Shown in pieces: positions 45,694 to 57,531 of a DNA stretch of 64,000 nt. The notes below the pieces were generated by a model. The model was given only the letters and a program-made list of their open reading frames with translations, was not told the origin of the DNA and ran no database searches. Source of the stretch: Brevundimonas bullata (GTDB taxonomy: Bacteria > Pseudomonadota > Alphaproteobacteria > Caulobacterales > Caulobacteraceae); the NCBI RefSeq assembly GCF_003350205.1, contig NZ_QLLC01000010.1:43253-107252 (forward strand), given 5' to 3'. The position numbers and the translations under genes are program-made. Within the stretch, counting starts at the first letter, position 1, and every line of letters starts with the position of its first letter.

Positions 45694-46443
45694 ATGAAAC
45701 AATCTGTGAAGCTGGTCGCCGGCAATTGGAAAATGAACGGTCTGGGCGCGAGTCTGGGCGAGGCTGAAGCTCTGGTAAAAGCCTTGCAGGAACAGGCTGC
45801 TGCCTGCCGCGTGGCCCTGTGCCCGCCGGCGACGCTGACCGAAAGGATGGCGCGTGTCCTGGCCGACGGGCCGGTTGAGCTGGGAGGGCAGGACTGCCAC
45901 GCCGAAACGTCCGGCGCCTTCACCGGATCGGTGTCCGCGGCCATGCTGGCGGACGCCGGCGCCAAGTTGGTGATTCTCGGCCACTCGGAACGTCGCGCCG
46001 GATTCGGCGAGAGCGACGCCGATGTCGCCGCCAAGGTCGAGGCGGCGCTGGCCGCCGGTCTGGAACCGATCATCTGCATCGGCGAGACCCTGGCCGAGCG
46101 TGAGGCCGGGCAGGCGGTCGAGGTCGTCAGCCGTCAGGTGGCGGGTTCGCTGCCGTCGTCGCTGTCGGGAAAGGCGTTCGCCGTCGCCTATGAGCCGGTC
46201 TGGGCCATCGGCACGGGCCTGACGCCGACACTGGAACAGATCGAGGAAGTCCACGCCGCCGTGCGCGCCGCCATGGTGGCCAGGCTGGGCGAGGGCGGAC
46301 GCGTTGCGCCGATCCTCTACGGCGGCTCGGTCAAGCCGTCGAACGCGGCGGAAATTCTGGCTGTGGCTGAAGTCGGAGGCGCTCTTGTTGGCGGCGCCTC
46401 GCTGAAGGCCGAGGATTTCCTGGGCATTATCCGCGCGGCCTAG
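45694..46443 (+). CDS. tpiA: Triose-phosphate isomerase
   Basis: A 249-residue glycolytic TIM barrel. NWKMNGLG holds the active Lys, VILGHSERRAGFGE the His, AYEPVWAIGTG the catalytic Glu with the flexible loop, and LYGGSVKPSNAAE the phosphate loop. It interconverts dihydroxyacetone phosphate and glyceraldehyde 3-phosphate. It is followed by secG after 93 bp, a conserved order in alphaproteobacteria. Confidence 0.97.
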   Translation: MKQSVKLVAGNWKMNGLGASLGEAEALVKALQEQAAACRVALCPPATLTERMARVLADGPVELGGQDCHAETSGAFTGSVSAAMLADAGAKLVILGHSERRAGFGESDADVAAKVEAALAAGLEPIICIGETLAEREAGQAVEVVSRQVAGSLPSSLSGKAFAVAYEPVWAIGTGLTPTLEQIEEVHAAVRAAMVARLGEGGRVAPILYGGSVKPSNAAEILAVAEVGGALVGGASLKAEDFLGIIRAA

Positions 46444-46536
46444 GCGAGGATTTCGCGCCACATTTCGTTCGGCGTTTGCCCCGGTCCCGCATCGGTGTTA
46501 GACGCCGCCGCTTGATCGGCGCATCTGCGCGCCCAC

Positions 46537-48742
<2,206 letters not shown>

Positions 48743-48751
48743 GACGAGAGG

Positions 48752-49309
48752 CTAGGGCGAGCGGTCCAGCGCCGCCGCCAGCGCCCGGCGCGCCCGGGCG
48801 ATACGGGTCTCGACCGCCTTGGGCGTCGCGCCGATCAGGCGGGCGACCTCGGCGTGCGAGCGGCCCTCCAGCGTGGCCAGCAGCAAGGGCGTCTTCAGCG
48901 CGTCGGGCAGGGCCGCCAGGGCGCGATCCAGCAACGCCATGCGCCGACGGTCGTCCAGTTGAGTTTCGGCGGCGGGGGCGTCCTCGTCGACAGCCAGGGC
49001 CTCGGACGCATCCAGGCCCATGACGCCGCGCACGGCGCGTCGGACGGCGCGCTTTCGGCTCCAGTCGCGACACTTGTTGATGGCGATGGCCCTGAGCCAG
49101 ACCGGGAAGGGCCGCGCGGGGTCGTAGCGGCGAATGGCCAGCCAGGCCGCGACATAGGTTTCCTGAACCAGATCATAGGCGTCGTCGTCTTCGCCCACAT
49201 AGCGGCGGACGAAGCGATGCAGGTCGCCCTTGGTGGCCTCCATCAGCGCGGTGAAGGCTGCGCGGTCGCCGCGCGCGGCGCGCGACGGCAGGGAAGCCTC
49301 GTCTTCCAC
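48752..49309 (-). CDS. ECF-type RNA polymerase sigma factor (CnrH-like)
   Basis: A 185-residue extracytoplasmic-function sigma factor. Region 2 is LHRFVRRYVGEDDDAYDLVQETYVAAWLAIRRYDPARPFPVWLRAIAINKCRDWSRK. Region 4 is LPDALKTPLLLATLEGRSHAEVARLIGATPKAVETRIARARRAL. It would bind core RNA polymerase and switch on a small regulon. It is the third gene after a one-helix protein and a periplasmic metal-sensor-like protein, the arrangement of CnrYXH. The gap to the sensor gene is 8 bp. Confidence 0.9.
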   Translation of the reverse strand: MEDEASLPSRAARGDRAAFTALMEATKGDLHRFVRRYVGEDDDAYDLVQETYVAAWLAIRRYDPARPFPVWLRAIAINKCRDWSRKRAVRRAVRGVMGLDASEALAVDEDAPAAETQLDDRRRMALLDRALAALPDALKTPLLLATLEGRSHAEVARLIGATPKAVETRIARARRALAAALDRSP

Positions 49310-49317
49310 CCTCGGAC

Positions 49318-49758
49318 CTATCGGGTTTCTTGCAGCAGGGCGTCGGAGATGCCGCGATCAAAGACGCGGGTCTGTTCGGGCGTCAGGACGGCGCGCATCT
49401 CGAAGACGTGGGCGATGGTCGCCTTTTGCAGCGCGCCCATGGCGTCATGGAAATGATCGACGGCGGCCTGGACCTGGGGGCTGTCGCCTTGATTCGCGGC
49501 GATGGCGGCGGCCAGTTCGCGGTTGGCGGCGCGGACGTCTTCTTCGAGAGCGGGGCGGGTCGTGGCGAAGCGGTCTTCGATGACCTTGAGGCGGGCGGCC
49601 TGTTCGGGGGTCAGGTCGAGGTCGTTGTGGATGATGTCGTGAAGGCTGGGCGCGGTGCGTTGCTGCGACACCCATCCGGCCCCGAGCCAGACGCCTGCGC
49701 CGCTGACCAGGGCGGCCAGAAGGGCGGTCAGGGCGATGGATTTCCAGCCGGCGATCAT
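49318..49758 (-). CDS. Periplasmic heavy-metal-sensor-like protein (CnrX/Metal_resist type)
   Basis: A 146-residue protein with one N-terminal helix (about 8-27) and a periplasmic four-helix domain. Visible are SLHDIIHNDLDLTPEQAARLKVIEDRF and DHFHDAMGALQKATIAHVFEMRAVLTPEQTRVFD, the repeated LTPEQ pattern of CnrX, CpxP and Spy relatives. The His/Asp/Glu/Met-rich HDIIHNDLD and DHFHDAM segments could bind metal. It is coupled by a 4-bp overlap to the upstream one-helix protein. Confidence 0.85.
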   Translation of the reverse strand: MIAGWKSIALTALLAALVSGAGVWLGAGWVSQQRTAPSLHDIIHNDLDLTPEQAARLKVIEDRFATTRPALEEDVRAANRELAAAIAANQGDSPQVQAAVDHFHDAMGALQKATIAHVFEMRAVLTPEQTRVFDRGISDALLQETR

Positions 49759-50030
49759 TGGCCCGCCTCCAGCCGGAACAGGGGCGAGGAGGCGCTGGCC
49801 AGGCTGAACACCTGAATCTCGGACGGCGGGGCGGGGCGGGTGAGGGCGAACAGGCCCCCGTTGGCCGCGCCGACGACCAGGGCCATGGCCAGGGCCACGA
49901 GACGCACCTGATTCAGCCGCCGCTCGGACTGTTGCTGCTCAATGCGGCGCCAGACGTCGGCCTCCAGATTTCCCAGGCGGGAATTCTCGATCCGTGCGGT
50001 TCCGATCAGCCTGTCGATATCGTGCGTCAT
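49755..50030 (-). CDS. Small one-helix protein, candidate anti-sigma factor (CnrY-like)
   Basis: A 91-residue protein. The cytoplasmic N-terminus THDIDRLIGTARIENSRLGNLEADVWRRIEQQQ is amphipathic. One membrane helix (VRLVALAMALVVGAANGGLFAL, about 45-66) and a short periplasmic tail follow. Size, topology and position before a CnrX-like sensor and an ECF sigma gene match CnrY anti-sigma factors; direct homology is not evident. ATG 50030 is preferred over an upstream start at 50054. Confidence 0.75.
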   Translation of the reverse strand: MTHDIDRLIGTARIENSRLGNLEADVWRRIEQQQSERRLNQVRLVALAMALVVGAANGGLFALTRPAPPSEIQVFSLASASSPLFRLEAGQ

Positions 50031-50105
50031 CGCTCGCCTTCGCCTGCCCTGCATTCCCTATACGCGGCTTTTGGAAGCTTCCCTCCATTGGCGGGCTTAG
50101 CCCAT

Positions 50106-50139
50106 GAAAAAGGCGCCGGACGTTGCCGCCCGGCGCCTT
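50106..50139 (-). terminator. Intrinsic terminator after glnA
   Basis: On the minus strand AAGGCGCCGG (50139-50130) pairs with CCGGCGCCTT (50119-50110) and runs into TTTTC. It starts 23 bases past the glnA stop. Confidence 0.85.
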
Positions 50140-50161
50140 GATCGTCAGGCCGATCCGGGGA

Positions 50162-51571
50162 TCAGCAGCTGTAGTACATGTCGAACTCGACCGGGTGCGG
50201 GTGCAGTTGCAGACGGGCGACTTCTTCCGACTTCAGCGCGATGTAGCTGTCGATGAAGTCGTCATCCATGACGCCGCCCTTCTTGAGGAAGGCGCGGTCG
50301 GCGTCGAGGGCGTCGAGGGCTTCCTTCAGCGAACCGGCGACTTCGGGGATCGAGCCGCGCTCTTCCGGCGGCAGGTCGTAGAGGTTCTTGTCGGCGGGCG
50401 CGCCCGGATCAATGCGGTTCTCGATCCCGTCCAGACCAGCCATCAGAAGGGCGACGAAGGTCAGGTAGGGGTTGCCCATCGGGTCGGGGAAGCGAGCTTC
50501 CAGACGCTTGGCCTTGGGCGACGAGACGTGCGGGATGCGGATCGAGGCCGAACGGTTGCTGGCGGAATAGGCCAGCTTCACCGGGGCTTCGTAGCCGGGC
50601 ACCAGGCGCTTGTAAGAGTTGGTGGTCGAGTTGGCGAAGGCGTTGATGGCCTTGGCGTGCTTGATGACGCCGCCGATGTACCACAGACATTCCTGCGACA
50701 GGCCGGCGTACTTGTCGCCGGCGAACTGGGGCTTGCCGTCCTTCCAGATCGACATGTGGACGTGCATGCCCGAGCCGTTGTCGGCGAACATGGGCTTGGC
50801 CATGAAGGTCGCCGACTTGCCGTAGGCCGCGGCTACGTTGTGGATCACGTATTTGTAGAGCTGCAGGCGGTCAGCCATGGTCAGCAGGTCGCTGAACTTC
50901 AGGCCCAGTTCGTGCTGCGCCGGGGCGACCTCGTGGTGATGCTTCTCGGGCTGCATGCCGAGGTCCTTCATCACGGCCAGCATTTCGCCGCGCAGGTCCT
51001 GGGCGGAGTCGACCGGGTTGACCGGGAAGTAGCCGCCCTTGTGACCCGGACGGTGGCCCAGGTTGCCCTCGGCGTATTCAGCGCCGGTGTTGGCCGGCAG
51101 TTCGGTCGAGTCGAAGCTGTAGCCGGTGTTGTGCGGCGCGGTGTTCCAGCGCACGTCGTCGAAGATGAAGAACTCGGCTTCCGGGCCGAAATAGACCACG
51201 TCGCCCACGCCCGAAGACTGGACATAGGCCAGGGCCTTCTTGGCCATCGAGCGGCTGTCGCGGTTGTAGGGCTCGCCCGTGTCGGGGCTGACGACGTCGC
51301 AGAACAGGAAGAGGGTGGTCTGCTGGTAGAAGGGGTCGATATAGGCCCGCTCCAGATCCGGCTTCAGCAGCATGTCGCTTTCGTTGATGGCCTTCCAGCC
51401 CGCGATCGACGAGCCGTCGAACATGGTGCCTTCTTCAAGGAACTCTTCGTCGACCAGGTCGATGTCGAAGGTGACGTGCTGCAGGCGACCACGGGTGTCG
51501 GTGAAGCGGACGTCGACGTACTGGACGTCCTTGTCCTTGATCTCTTGAAGGATCTTTTGGGCGGCGCTCAT
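50162..51571 (-). CDS. glnA: Glutamine synthetase type I
   Basis: A 469-residue dodecameric enzyme assimilating ammonia into glutamine. Motifs: [42 protein letters not shown] substrate loop as [18 protein letters not shown], and [31 protein letters not shown] contains the Tyr that is adenylylated in type I-beta enzymes, so activity is probably controlled by GlnE with PII input. It is downstream of glnB with a hairpin in between. Confidence 0.97.
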   Translation of the reverse strand: MSAAQKILQEIKDKDVQYVDVRFTDTRGRLQHVTFDIDLVDEEFLEEGTMFDGSSIAGWKAINESDMLLKPDLERAYIDPFYQQTTLFLFCDVVSPDTGEPYNRDSRSMAKKALAYVQSSGVGDVVYFGPEAEFFIFDDVRWNTAPHNTGYSFDSTELPANTGAEYAEGNLGHRPGHKGGYFPVNPVDSAQDLRGEMLAVMKDLGMQPEKHHHEVAPAQHELGLKFSDLLTMADRLQLYKYVIHNVAAAYGKSATFMAKPMFADNGSGMHVHMSIWKDGKPQFAGDKYAGLSQECLWYIGGVIKHAKAINAFANSTTNSYKRLVPGYEAPVKLAYSASNRSASIRIPHVSSPKAKRLEARFPDPMGNPYLTFVALLMAGLDGIENRIDPGAPADKNLYDLPPEERGSIPEVAGSLKEALDALDADRAFLKKGGVMDDDFIDSYIALKSEEVARLQLHPHPVEFDMYYSC

Positions 51572-51604
51572 GCTCGAAGTCCTGTGGGTTCGGGGAGGAG
51601 AAGG

Positions 51605-51636
51605 AACGAAAAGCGGCCGCCCGGAAGGGGCGGCCG
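51605..51636 (-). terminator. Hairpin between glnB and glnA (possible partial terminator)
   Basis: On the minus strand CGGCCGCCC (51636-51628) pairs with GGGCGGCCG (51622-51614) over a 5-base loop, then CTTTTCG. It lies in the 77-bp glnB-glnA gap and could lower or separate glnA expression. Confidence 0.6.
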
Positions 51637-51648
51637 TGAGGGTAGTGG

Positions 51649-52104
<456 letters not shown>

Positions 52105-52106
52105 TC

Positions 52107-52931
52107 ATGAACCCGATCAACGACCCCATGACGTGGCGAAGCCGGCTGCCCTGGCCAGGCGCGGAGGCGCACAAGCACGCGCGCGGCCGGCTGGGCGTGG
52201 TGTCCGGCGGCGCCCTGTCGACTGGGGCGGCGCGACTGGCGGCGCGGGCCGGGCTGCGAATCGGAGCGGGTCTGGTGAAGGTGTTCTGCCCGCTGGACGC
52301 CGCACCTGTGCTGGCCCCGACGCTGGAAGCCGTCATGCTGGCCAGTTTCGCCACAGCCGACCAGCTGGCGACGCTGGCCCACCCCATGGACGCCGTCGTT
52401 ATCGGCCCCGCGGCGGGCCTTACAGACGCCACAGCGGCCAATGTCGCGGCTCTGGGCCGGACGGGGGCCGCCCTGGTGATCGACGCGGACGCCCTGACCC
52501 TGTTCCGGGATCGACCCGGCGACCTCTTCACCTGTCTGGATCGCGACGACGTGCTGACGCCGCACGAAGGCGAGTTCGAGCGGCTGTTTCCCGGCTTGCT
52601 GGCGGAAGGACGGCAGCCCGCAGCCATAGAGGCCGCCAAGCGTGCCGGGACGGTCGTTGTGCTGAAGGGAAGCGCCACGGTCATCGCTGCGCCTGACGGG
52701 CGCTGCGTCGTCAACGGCAACGGTTCGCCCTGGCTGGCGACGGCGGGCAGCGGCGACGTGCTGGCGGGGATGATCGGCGGGCTGCTGGCCCAGCATATGG
52801 ACAGTTTTGACGCGGCCTGCGCGGCGGTGTGGATGCACGCCGATGCCGCGCGACGGTTCGGGCCAGGGCTGATCGCCGAAGACCTGCCAGGACTGATCCC
52901 AGCGGTGCTGGCCGATCTCTATCCTGGCTGA
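52107..52931 (+). CDS. nnrD: ADP/ATP-dependent NAD(P)H-hydrate dehydratase (single-domain)
   Basis: A 274-residue ribokinase-fold repair enzyme that turns damaged NAD(P)H-hydrate back to NAD(P)H. Motifs: HKHARGRLGVVSGGALSTGAARLAARAGLRIGAGLVKVF, IGPAAGL, ALVIDADALTLF, LTPHEGEFERLFPG, VVLKGSATVIAAPDGRCVVNGNGSPWLATAGSGDVLAGMIGGLLA with the catalytic Asp. Many bacteria fuse it to the NnrE epimerase domain; here that domain is absent. It is divergent from glnB and ends 8 bases before tRNA-Leu. Confidence 0.92.
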   Translation: MNPINDPMTWRSRLPWPGAEAHKHARGRLGVVSGGALSTGAARLAARAGLRIGAGLVKVFCPLDAAPVLAPTLEAVMLASFATADQLATLAHPMDAVVIGPAAGLTDATAANVAALGRTGAALVIDADALTLFRDRPGDLFTCLDRDDVLTPHEGEFERLFPGLLAEGRQPAAIEAAKRAGTVVVLKGSATVIAAPDGRCVVNGNGSPWLATAGSGDVLAGMIGGLLAQHMDSFDAACAAVWMHADAARRFGPGLIAEDLPGLIPAVLADLYPG

Positions 52932-52938
52932 AGACCTG

Positions 52939-53023
52939 TGGTGCGGATGAGAGGACTCGAACCTCCACGCCTCTCGGCGCCAGAACCTAAATCTGGTGCG
53001 TCTACCAGTTCCGCCACATCCGC
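52939..53023 (-). tRNA. tRNA-Leu (anticodon TAG)
   Basis: Read on the minus strand, acceptor GCGGATG (from 53023) pairs with CATCCGC, and CCA is encoded at 52941-52939. The anticodon stem CCAGA/TCTGG holds loop TTTAGGT with TAG. A long variable arm is present, as in leucine tRNAs. It reads CUA/CUN codons. Confidence 0.97.
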
Positions 53024-53090
53024 ATAGGTAGGCGAAAGCCTCTAGGCGAGGGCGCGGAATTGGGCAACCGGCATAAGTCGCACCGCATCG

Positions 53091-53130
53091 AAAAAAGGCC
53101 CCGGAGCGATCCGGGGCCTTTCTCGTTTTT
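53091..53130. terminator. Bidirectional intrinsic terminator near tRNA-Leu
   Basis: A perfect 12-bp stem AAAGGCCCCGGA/TCCGGGGCCTTT (53094-53105 with 53110-53121), with GCGA loop, has A6 on the left and CTCGTTTTT on the right. It separates tRNA-Leu from the permease transcript. Confidence 0.85.
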
Positions 53131-53132
53131 GT

Positions 53133-53197
53133 GGCCTATCGCGCTTGCGCTGCTTGAGGCCGTTCTTGTCGGCCTATCGCCTACGCTGCTTAAGGCC
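53133..53197. repeat. Two adjacent GGCCT...AGGCC-type repeats
   Basis: GGCCTATCGC....GCTGCTTGAGGCC (53133-53161) is followed by GGCCTATCGC..ACGCTGCTTAAGGCC (53171-53197). The two copies are 29 and 27 bases, differ by a 2-base indel and a few changes, and each ends in short inverted arms (GGCC.../...GGCC). They lie in the 3' untranslated region of the permease gene. Confidence 0.6.
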
Positions 53198-53213
53198 GGA
53201 GCTGATCCGGGGA

Positions 53214-54872
53214 TCAGTCCTTCTTGTTGTCGACGCCGTGGCCGAGAGCTTCCACAGCCGTTTCCAGCGTGGTGTCCTCGGTAATGTCGATGCCCTTGGC
53301 CAGCTTCGAGTTCCAGAAGCCATAGACGCCATAGATGATGGCGCCGATGACGGCGTAGCCGCCAAGCAGCATCAGCGGCAGAGGATTGTCCTCGGCTGCA
53401 TGCTGGAACATCGGTATCAGGTTCTGGCTGGCTAGGAACAGGCAGGCGCAGATGCCCAGAACCGCCGTCACGATACCCCCAGGAACCTTGAACGGGCGGT
53501 GCATTTCGGGATGCTTCACGCGCAGCACGATGACCGACAGACAGACGATGGCGAAGGCCGTGGCCGTGCCAAGAGAAACCAGGTCGCCCAGAATCGAGAT
53601 CGGCAGGAAGGCGGCTGCGATGGCGATCAGGATGCCCAGAACGATGGTGCCGATCCAGGGCGTGCGGAACTTGGGGTGAACCTGAGCGAAGGCCTTGGGC
53701 AGGAGCCCGTCGCGAGCCATGGTGTAGAAGACGCGCGTCTGGCCGTAGCAGAGCACCAGCATGACCGAGGACAGGCCAGTGACGGCGCCGATCTTGATCA
53801 GGAAGGCGATCAGATTCAGCTGGCCGCTGGGCGAGGCCGCCAAGGGCACGTTGGCCCACTCCAGACCCATGCGGTCGATGGCGACGGCGATGGGGGCCGG
53901 CGAGGCCAGTTCCAGGTAGGGGACGACGCCGGTCATGACGGCGGCGACGGCCATGTAGATCAGGGTGCAGACGAACAGGGCGCCTAGGATGCCGATCGGC
54001 ACGTCCTTGGACGGGTTCTTGGCCTCGGCCGCAGCGGTCGAAACCGCCTCGAAGCCGACGTAGGCGAAGAAGATGATGGCCGCGCCGCGGAAGATGCCGC
54101 CCACGCCGAACTGACCTGCCTGGCCCGTGGGCTCAGGGATGAAGGGGACCCAGTTGTCGGGGTTGATGTACTGGATGCCGACCGCGATGAAGGTCAGCAG
54201 AACGATGATCTTGATGACGACGATGGCGTTGTTGATGTTCGCCGATTCCGACACGCCCAGCACCAGCAGACCACAGACGGCGGCGATGCCGACGGCCGCG
54301 ACCAGGTTGAAGGTGCCCGTCATCGGGAAGGAGGTCGCGCCGGCGTTCTGGACCAACTGCACCAGAGGCGTGGCCCATTGGGGACCTTCGCCGCCTGCAT
54401 ACTGTATGGACGGGAATATCTGCTGACTTATGCCGAAGTCGCTGAGGATCGACACGACATAGCCGGACCAGCCGACCGCCACGGTCGAGGCGGCGACCCC
54501 GTATTCCAGCACCAGAAGCCAGCCCATGATCCAGGCGAAGACCTCGCCGAGGGTGCCGTAGGCATAGGTATAGGCCGAGCCGGACACCGGCATGGTCGAG
54601 GCCAGTTCCGCGTAGCAGAGACCGGCGAGACCGCAGGCGATGCCCGCGACCACGAAGGACAGCATGATGGCCGGACCGGCGTTGGCCGAGGCCACCTGAC
54701 CCGTCAGCACGAAGATGCCAGCGCCGATGATGGCGCCGATGCCCAGGCTCATCAGATTGATTGGACCCAGCGTCCGTTTCAGCTCGCTCTTGGCGGCTTC
54801 CTTCTGGATCTGGGCAATGGACTTTCTAAGGAAAAGTCGGTTGCCGGTTGGCTTTACGCCGTTTGCGGACAT
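53214..54872 (-). CDS. APC-family amino-acid permease
   Basis: About 552 residues with 12-14 helices. It opens LGPINLMSLGIGAIIGAGIFVLTGQVASANAGPAIMLSF, the APC TM1 signature. AKNPSKDVPIGILGALFVCTLIYMAVAAVMTGVV is the conserved loop, and VMLVLCYGQTRVFYTMARDGLLPKAFAQVHPKFRTPW the inner loop of cationic amino acid transporters. ATG 54872 is the likely start; 30 codons upstream look non-coding. The substrate is not certain. Confidence 0.9.
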   Translation of the reverse strand: MSANGVKPTGNRLFLRKSIAQIQKEAAKSELKRTLGPINLMSLGIGAIIGAGIFVLTGQVASANAGPAIMLSFVVAGIACGLAGLCYAELASTMPVSGSAYTYAYGTLGEVFAWIMGWLLVLEYGVAASTVAVGWSGYVVSILSDFGISQQIFPSIQYAGGEGPQWATPLVQLVQNAGATSFPMTGTFNLVAAVGIAAVCGLLVLGVSESANINNAIVVIKIIVLLTFIAVGIQYINPDNWVPFIPEPTGQAGQFGVGGIFRGAAIIFFAYVGFEAVSTAAAEAKNPSKDVPIGILGALFVCTLIYMAVAAVMTGVVPYLELASPAPIAVAIDRMGLEWANVPLAASPSGQLNLIAFLIKIGAVTGLSSVMLVLCYGQTRVFYTMARDGLLPKAFAQVHPKFRTPWIGTIVLGILIAIAAAFLPISILGDLVSLGTATAFAIVCLSVIVLRVKHPEMHRPFKVPGGIVTAVLGICACLFLASQNLIPMFQHAAEDNPLPLMLLGGYAVIGAIIYGVYGFWNSKLAKGIDITEDTTLETAVEALGHGVDNKKD

Positions 54873-55032
54873 GTAGTCGCGCCCCCATCGATGTACACGG
54901 CAGGCCCTCCCCGGGCTGCCTTCTTGGGGGCGGACGCTAACCATCCGAAGGGCCGCGCGCAACGCGGTTTCGGTTGGATGAAGCGCAGACGACGCTTTCG
55001 TGAACCGGGGCGTTGCGGCTAGAGCCCATGTG

Positions 55033-57468
55033 ATGCTGCCGATTCACGCCGTACTGGAGCCGCTGAAAGCGGCCTTGGCCGCGACCCATGCGGTCGTTCT
55101 GGCCGCCCCGCCGGGGGCGGGCAAGACCACGGTCGTGCCTCTGGCCCTGCTGGATCAGCCGTGGCTGGGCGACCAGAAGGTCTTGGTGCTGGAGCCGCGC
55201 CGGCTGGCGGCGCGGGCGGCGGCGGACCGGATGGCAGCGACCCTGGGCCAGAAGGCGGGGGGAACGGTCGGCTATCGCACCCGCCTACAAAGCCGCATCG
55301 GTCCCGAGACGCAGATCGAAGTCGTCACCGAGGGCGTCTTCACCCGGATGATTCTCGACGATCCGGGTCTGGAAGGCGTCGGCGCCGTCCTGTTCGATGA
55401 GTTTCACGAGCGCAGTCTGGACGCCGATCTGGGTCTGGCGCTGGCGCGGGAAAGCCAGTCGGTGCTGCGGGACGATCTGCGGCTGCTGGTCATGTCGGCG
55501 ACGCTGGATATCGCGGGGGTGTCGAAACTTCTCGACGGCGCGCCGGTGATCGAGGCCGAGGGGCGGATGTTCCCGGTCGAGACCCTCTATCTGGGCCGCA
55601 ACGCCGCTGAGCGATTCGAGGACGCTGTGGCGCGGGCGGTCATGCTGGCCCTGGGGAAGCAGACGGGGTCGGTGCTGGTCTTCCTGCCGGGACAGGGCGA
55701 GATTCACCGGACGGTTCAGCGCCTGAACGAGCGTTTGCGCGACCCATCGGTCGATGTGGTCGCCCTCTACGGCGCCTTGGACAAGGGTGAGCAGGACCGG
55801 GCTATCGAGCCGGCGCCGCCCGGACGGCGCAAGGTGGTGCTGGCGACCTCGGTGGCCGAGACCAGCCTGACCATCGAGGGCGTGCGGGTGGTGATCGACG
55901 GCGGCCTGTCGCGCGTGCCCCGGTTCGAGCCGTCCAGCGGACTGACGCGGCTGGCGACGGTCAAGGTCAGCCGGTCGTCGGCCGAACAGCGGCGAGGACG
56001 GGCGGGCCGCGTCGAGCCGGGCGTCTGTTATCGTCTGTGGGACGAGGAGCAGACGCGGGGGCTGGTCGCGCATCAGCGGCCTGAAATTCAGGAAGCCGAC
56101 CTGACCGGGTTCGCGCTCGATCTGGCGCGTTGGGGGGCGAAGTCGGTCGAGGGGCTGGCTCTGCTGGATCCGCCGCCCGCCGGAGCAATGGCCGAGGCGC
56201 GGAAGGTGCTGACCCGGCTGGGCGCGCTGGATGGGAAGGGCGATCTGACGCCGCACGGGCGGCGGCTGACGCGGATTCCCCTGCCACCGCGACTGGCGCA
56301 CATGGTCGCCGTGGCCTCGGATCAGGACGACGCCTTGGGCGGGGCACGGATCGCGGCCGTGCTGAGCGAGCCGGGGCTGGGCGGGAACGCCGTTGATCTG
56401 CATGACCGGCTGAAGGGGCTGGAGCGGGATCGCTCGCCACGGGCGCGGGACGCCATGAAGCTGGCCGAGCGCTGGGCGCGGGCGGCGGGCGGCGGGGAAG
56501 GTGGCGAGGCGGACGCGGGCCTGCTGCTGGCCGAGGCCTTCCCCGAGCGAATCGCGCGGACGCGCGGAAGGCCGGGCGAGGTGCTGCTGGCGTCGGGGCG
56601 CGGGGCTTTCCTTGACCCGACCGAACATATGGCGCGCGAGCCCTGGCTGGCGGTGGCGGAACTGGGCGGCGGCGAGGCGCGCGACCGCATCCGGCTGGCG
56701 GCGGCGCTGGACGCCACGACGCTGGAGGCCGATCTGGCGCACCGGATCGAGGTCGAGGACCGACTGGCGCGTGAACCCTCGGGCAAGCCGGTGATCCGTC
56801 GAATTCGCCGGATCGGCGCCTTGGTCGTGGACGAGAAGGTCGTCGGCGCGCCGGATCGGGCGACCATGACGGCGGCCTTGAAATCCGAGGTCGAGGCGGG
56901 CGGGCTGAAGGCCCTGAACTGGGGCGAGCAGGCGGGCGCGCTGCGGGCGCGGTTGGCCTTTCTGCATGGGCTGGATGTGACCTGGCCCGACGTGTCAGAC
57001 GAGGGCCTGCTCACGGCGCGAGAGGCTTGGCTGTGGCCGCTGCTGGAAGGGGCGCGGTCGCTGGCCGACATCGGCGACGATAAGCTGGCCGAGGCCTTGC
57101 GCGGCCTGATCCCGTGGGATTTGCAGCGCAAGCTGGACGACCTGGCCCCGCCGCGTCTGACCACGCCGCTGGGCAGCGCCGCCATCGACTACGCCGCCGA
57201 GGGCGGGCCGCGCGTCGAGATTCGGGTGCAGGAGCTCTTCGGGGTGAAGACCCATCCCACGGTCGGCGGCGGGCGGGTTCCGCTGACGCTGTCCCTGCTG
57301 TCGCCGGCGCGGCGGCCAGTGCAGGTGACGAAGGACCTTCCGGGGTTCTGGACCGGGTCCTGGGCGGCGGTGCGCAGCGAGATGCGCGGGCGTTATCCGC
57401 GTCATCCCTGGCCGGAAGACCCCGCCAACGCTTCGCCCACCAACCGGGTCAAGCCGCGCGGAACCTGA
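55033..57468 (+). CDS. hrpB: ATP-dependent helicase HrpB
   Basis: About 811 residues, DEAH-box family. Walker A APPGAGKTTVVPLALLDQP (near residue 30), motif II FDEFHERSLDADLGLAL, SATLD, VFLPGQGEIHRTVQRL, VVLATSVAETSLTIEGVRVVIDGGLSRVPRF and SSAEQRRGRAGRVEPGVCYRLW are all present. HA2 and HrpB-specific C-terminal domains follow. The cellular substrate is unclear. GTG 55000 or 55030 are alternative starts. Confidence 0.93.
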   Translation: MLPIHAVLEPLKAALAATHAVVLAAPPGAGKTTVVPLALLDQPWLGDQKVLVLEPRRLAARAAADRMAATLGQKAGGTVGYRTRLQSRIGPETQIEVVTEGVFTRMILDDPGLEGVGAVLFDEFHERSLDADLGLALARESQSVLRDDLRLLVMSATLDIAGVSKLLDGAPVIEAEGRMFPVETLYLGRNAAERFEDAVARAVMLALGKQTGSVLVFLPGQGEIHRTVQRLNERLRDPSVDVVALYGALDKGEQDRAIEPAPPGRRKVVLATSVAETSLTIEGVRVVIDGGLSRVPRFEPSSGLTRLATVKVSRSSAEQRRGRAGRVEPGVCYRLWDEEQTRGLVAHQRPEIQEADLTGFALDLARWGAKSVEGLALLDPPPAGAMAEARKVLTRLGALDGKGDLTPHGRRLTRIPLPPRLAHMVAVASDQDDALGGARIAAVLSEPGLGGNAVDLHDRLKGLERDRSPRARDAMKLAERWARAAGGGEGGEADAGLLLAEAFPERIARTRGRPGEVLLASGRGAFLDPTEHMAREPWLAVAELGGGEARDRIRLAAALDATTLEADLAHRIEVEDRLAREPSGKPVIRRIRRIGALVVDEKVVGAPDRATMTAALKSEVEAGGLKALNWGEQAGALRARLAFLHGLDVTWPDVSDEGLLTAREAWLWPLLEGARSLADIGDDKLAEALRGLIPWDLQRKLDDLAPPRLTTPLGSAAIDYAAEGGPRVEIRVQELFGVKTHPTVGGGRVPLTLSLLSPARRPVQVTKDLPGFWTGSWAAVRSEMRGRYPRHPWPEDPANASPTNRVKPRGT

Positions 57469-57531
57469 GGCTCCGCTTGACGGAGGTTGGCGGTGCACCG
57501 CAATGACCTTGCATCAATACAAGGATTTCGC

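Noticed and set aside
55285..56967. Long minus-strand frame opposite hrpB
   Set aside because: It has Arg/Gln/Pro-rich composition and no domain; hrpB carries all helicase motifs.
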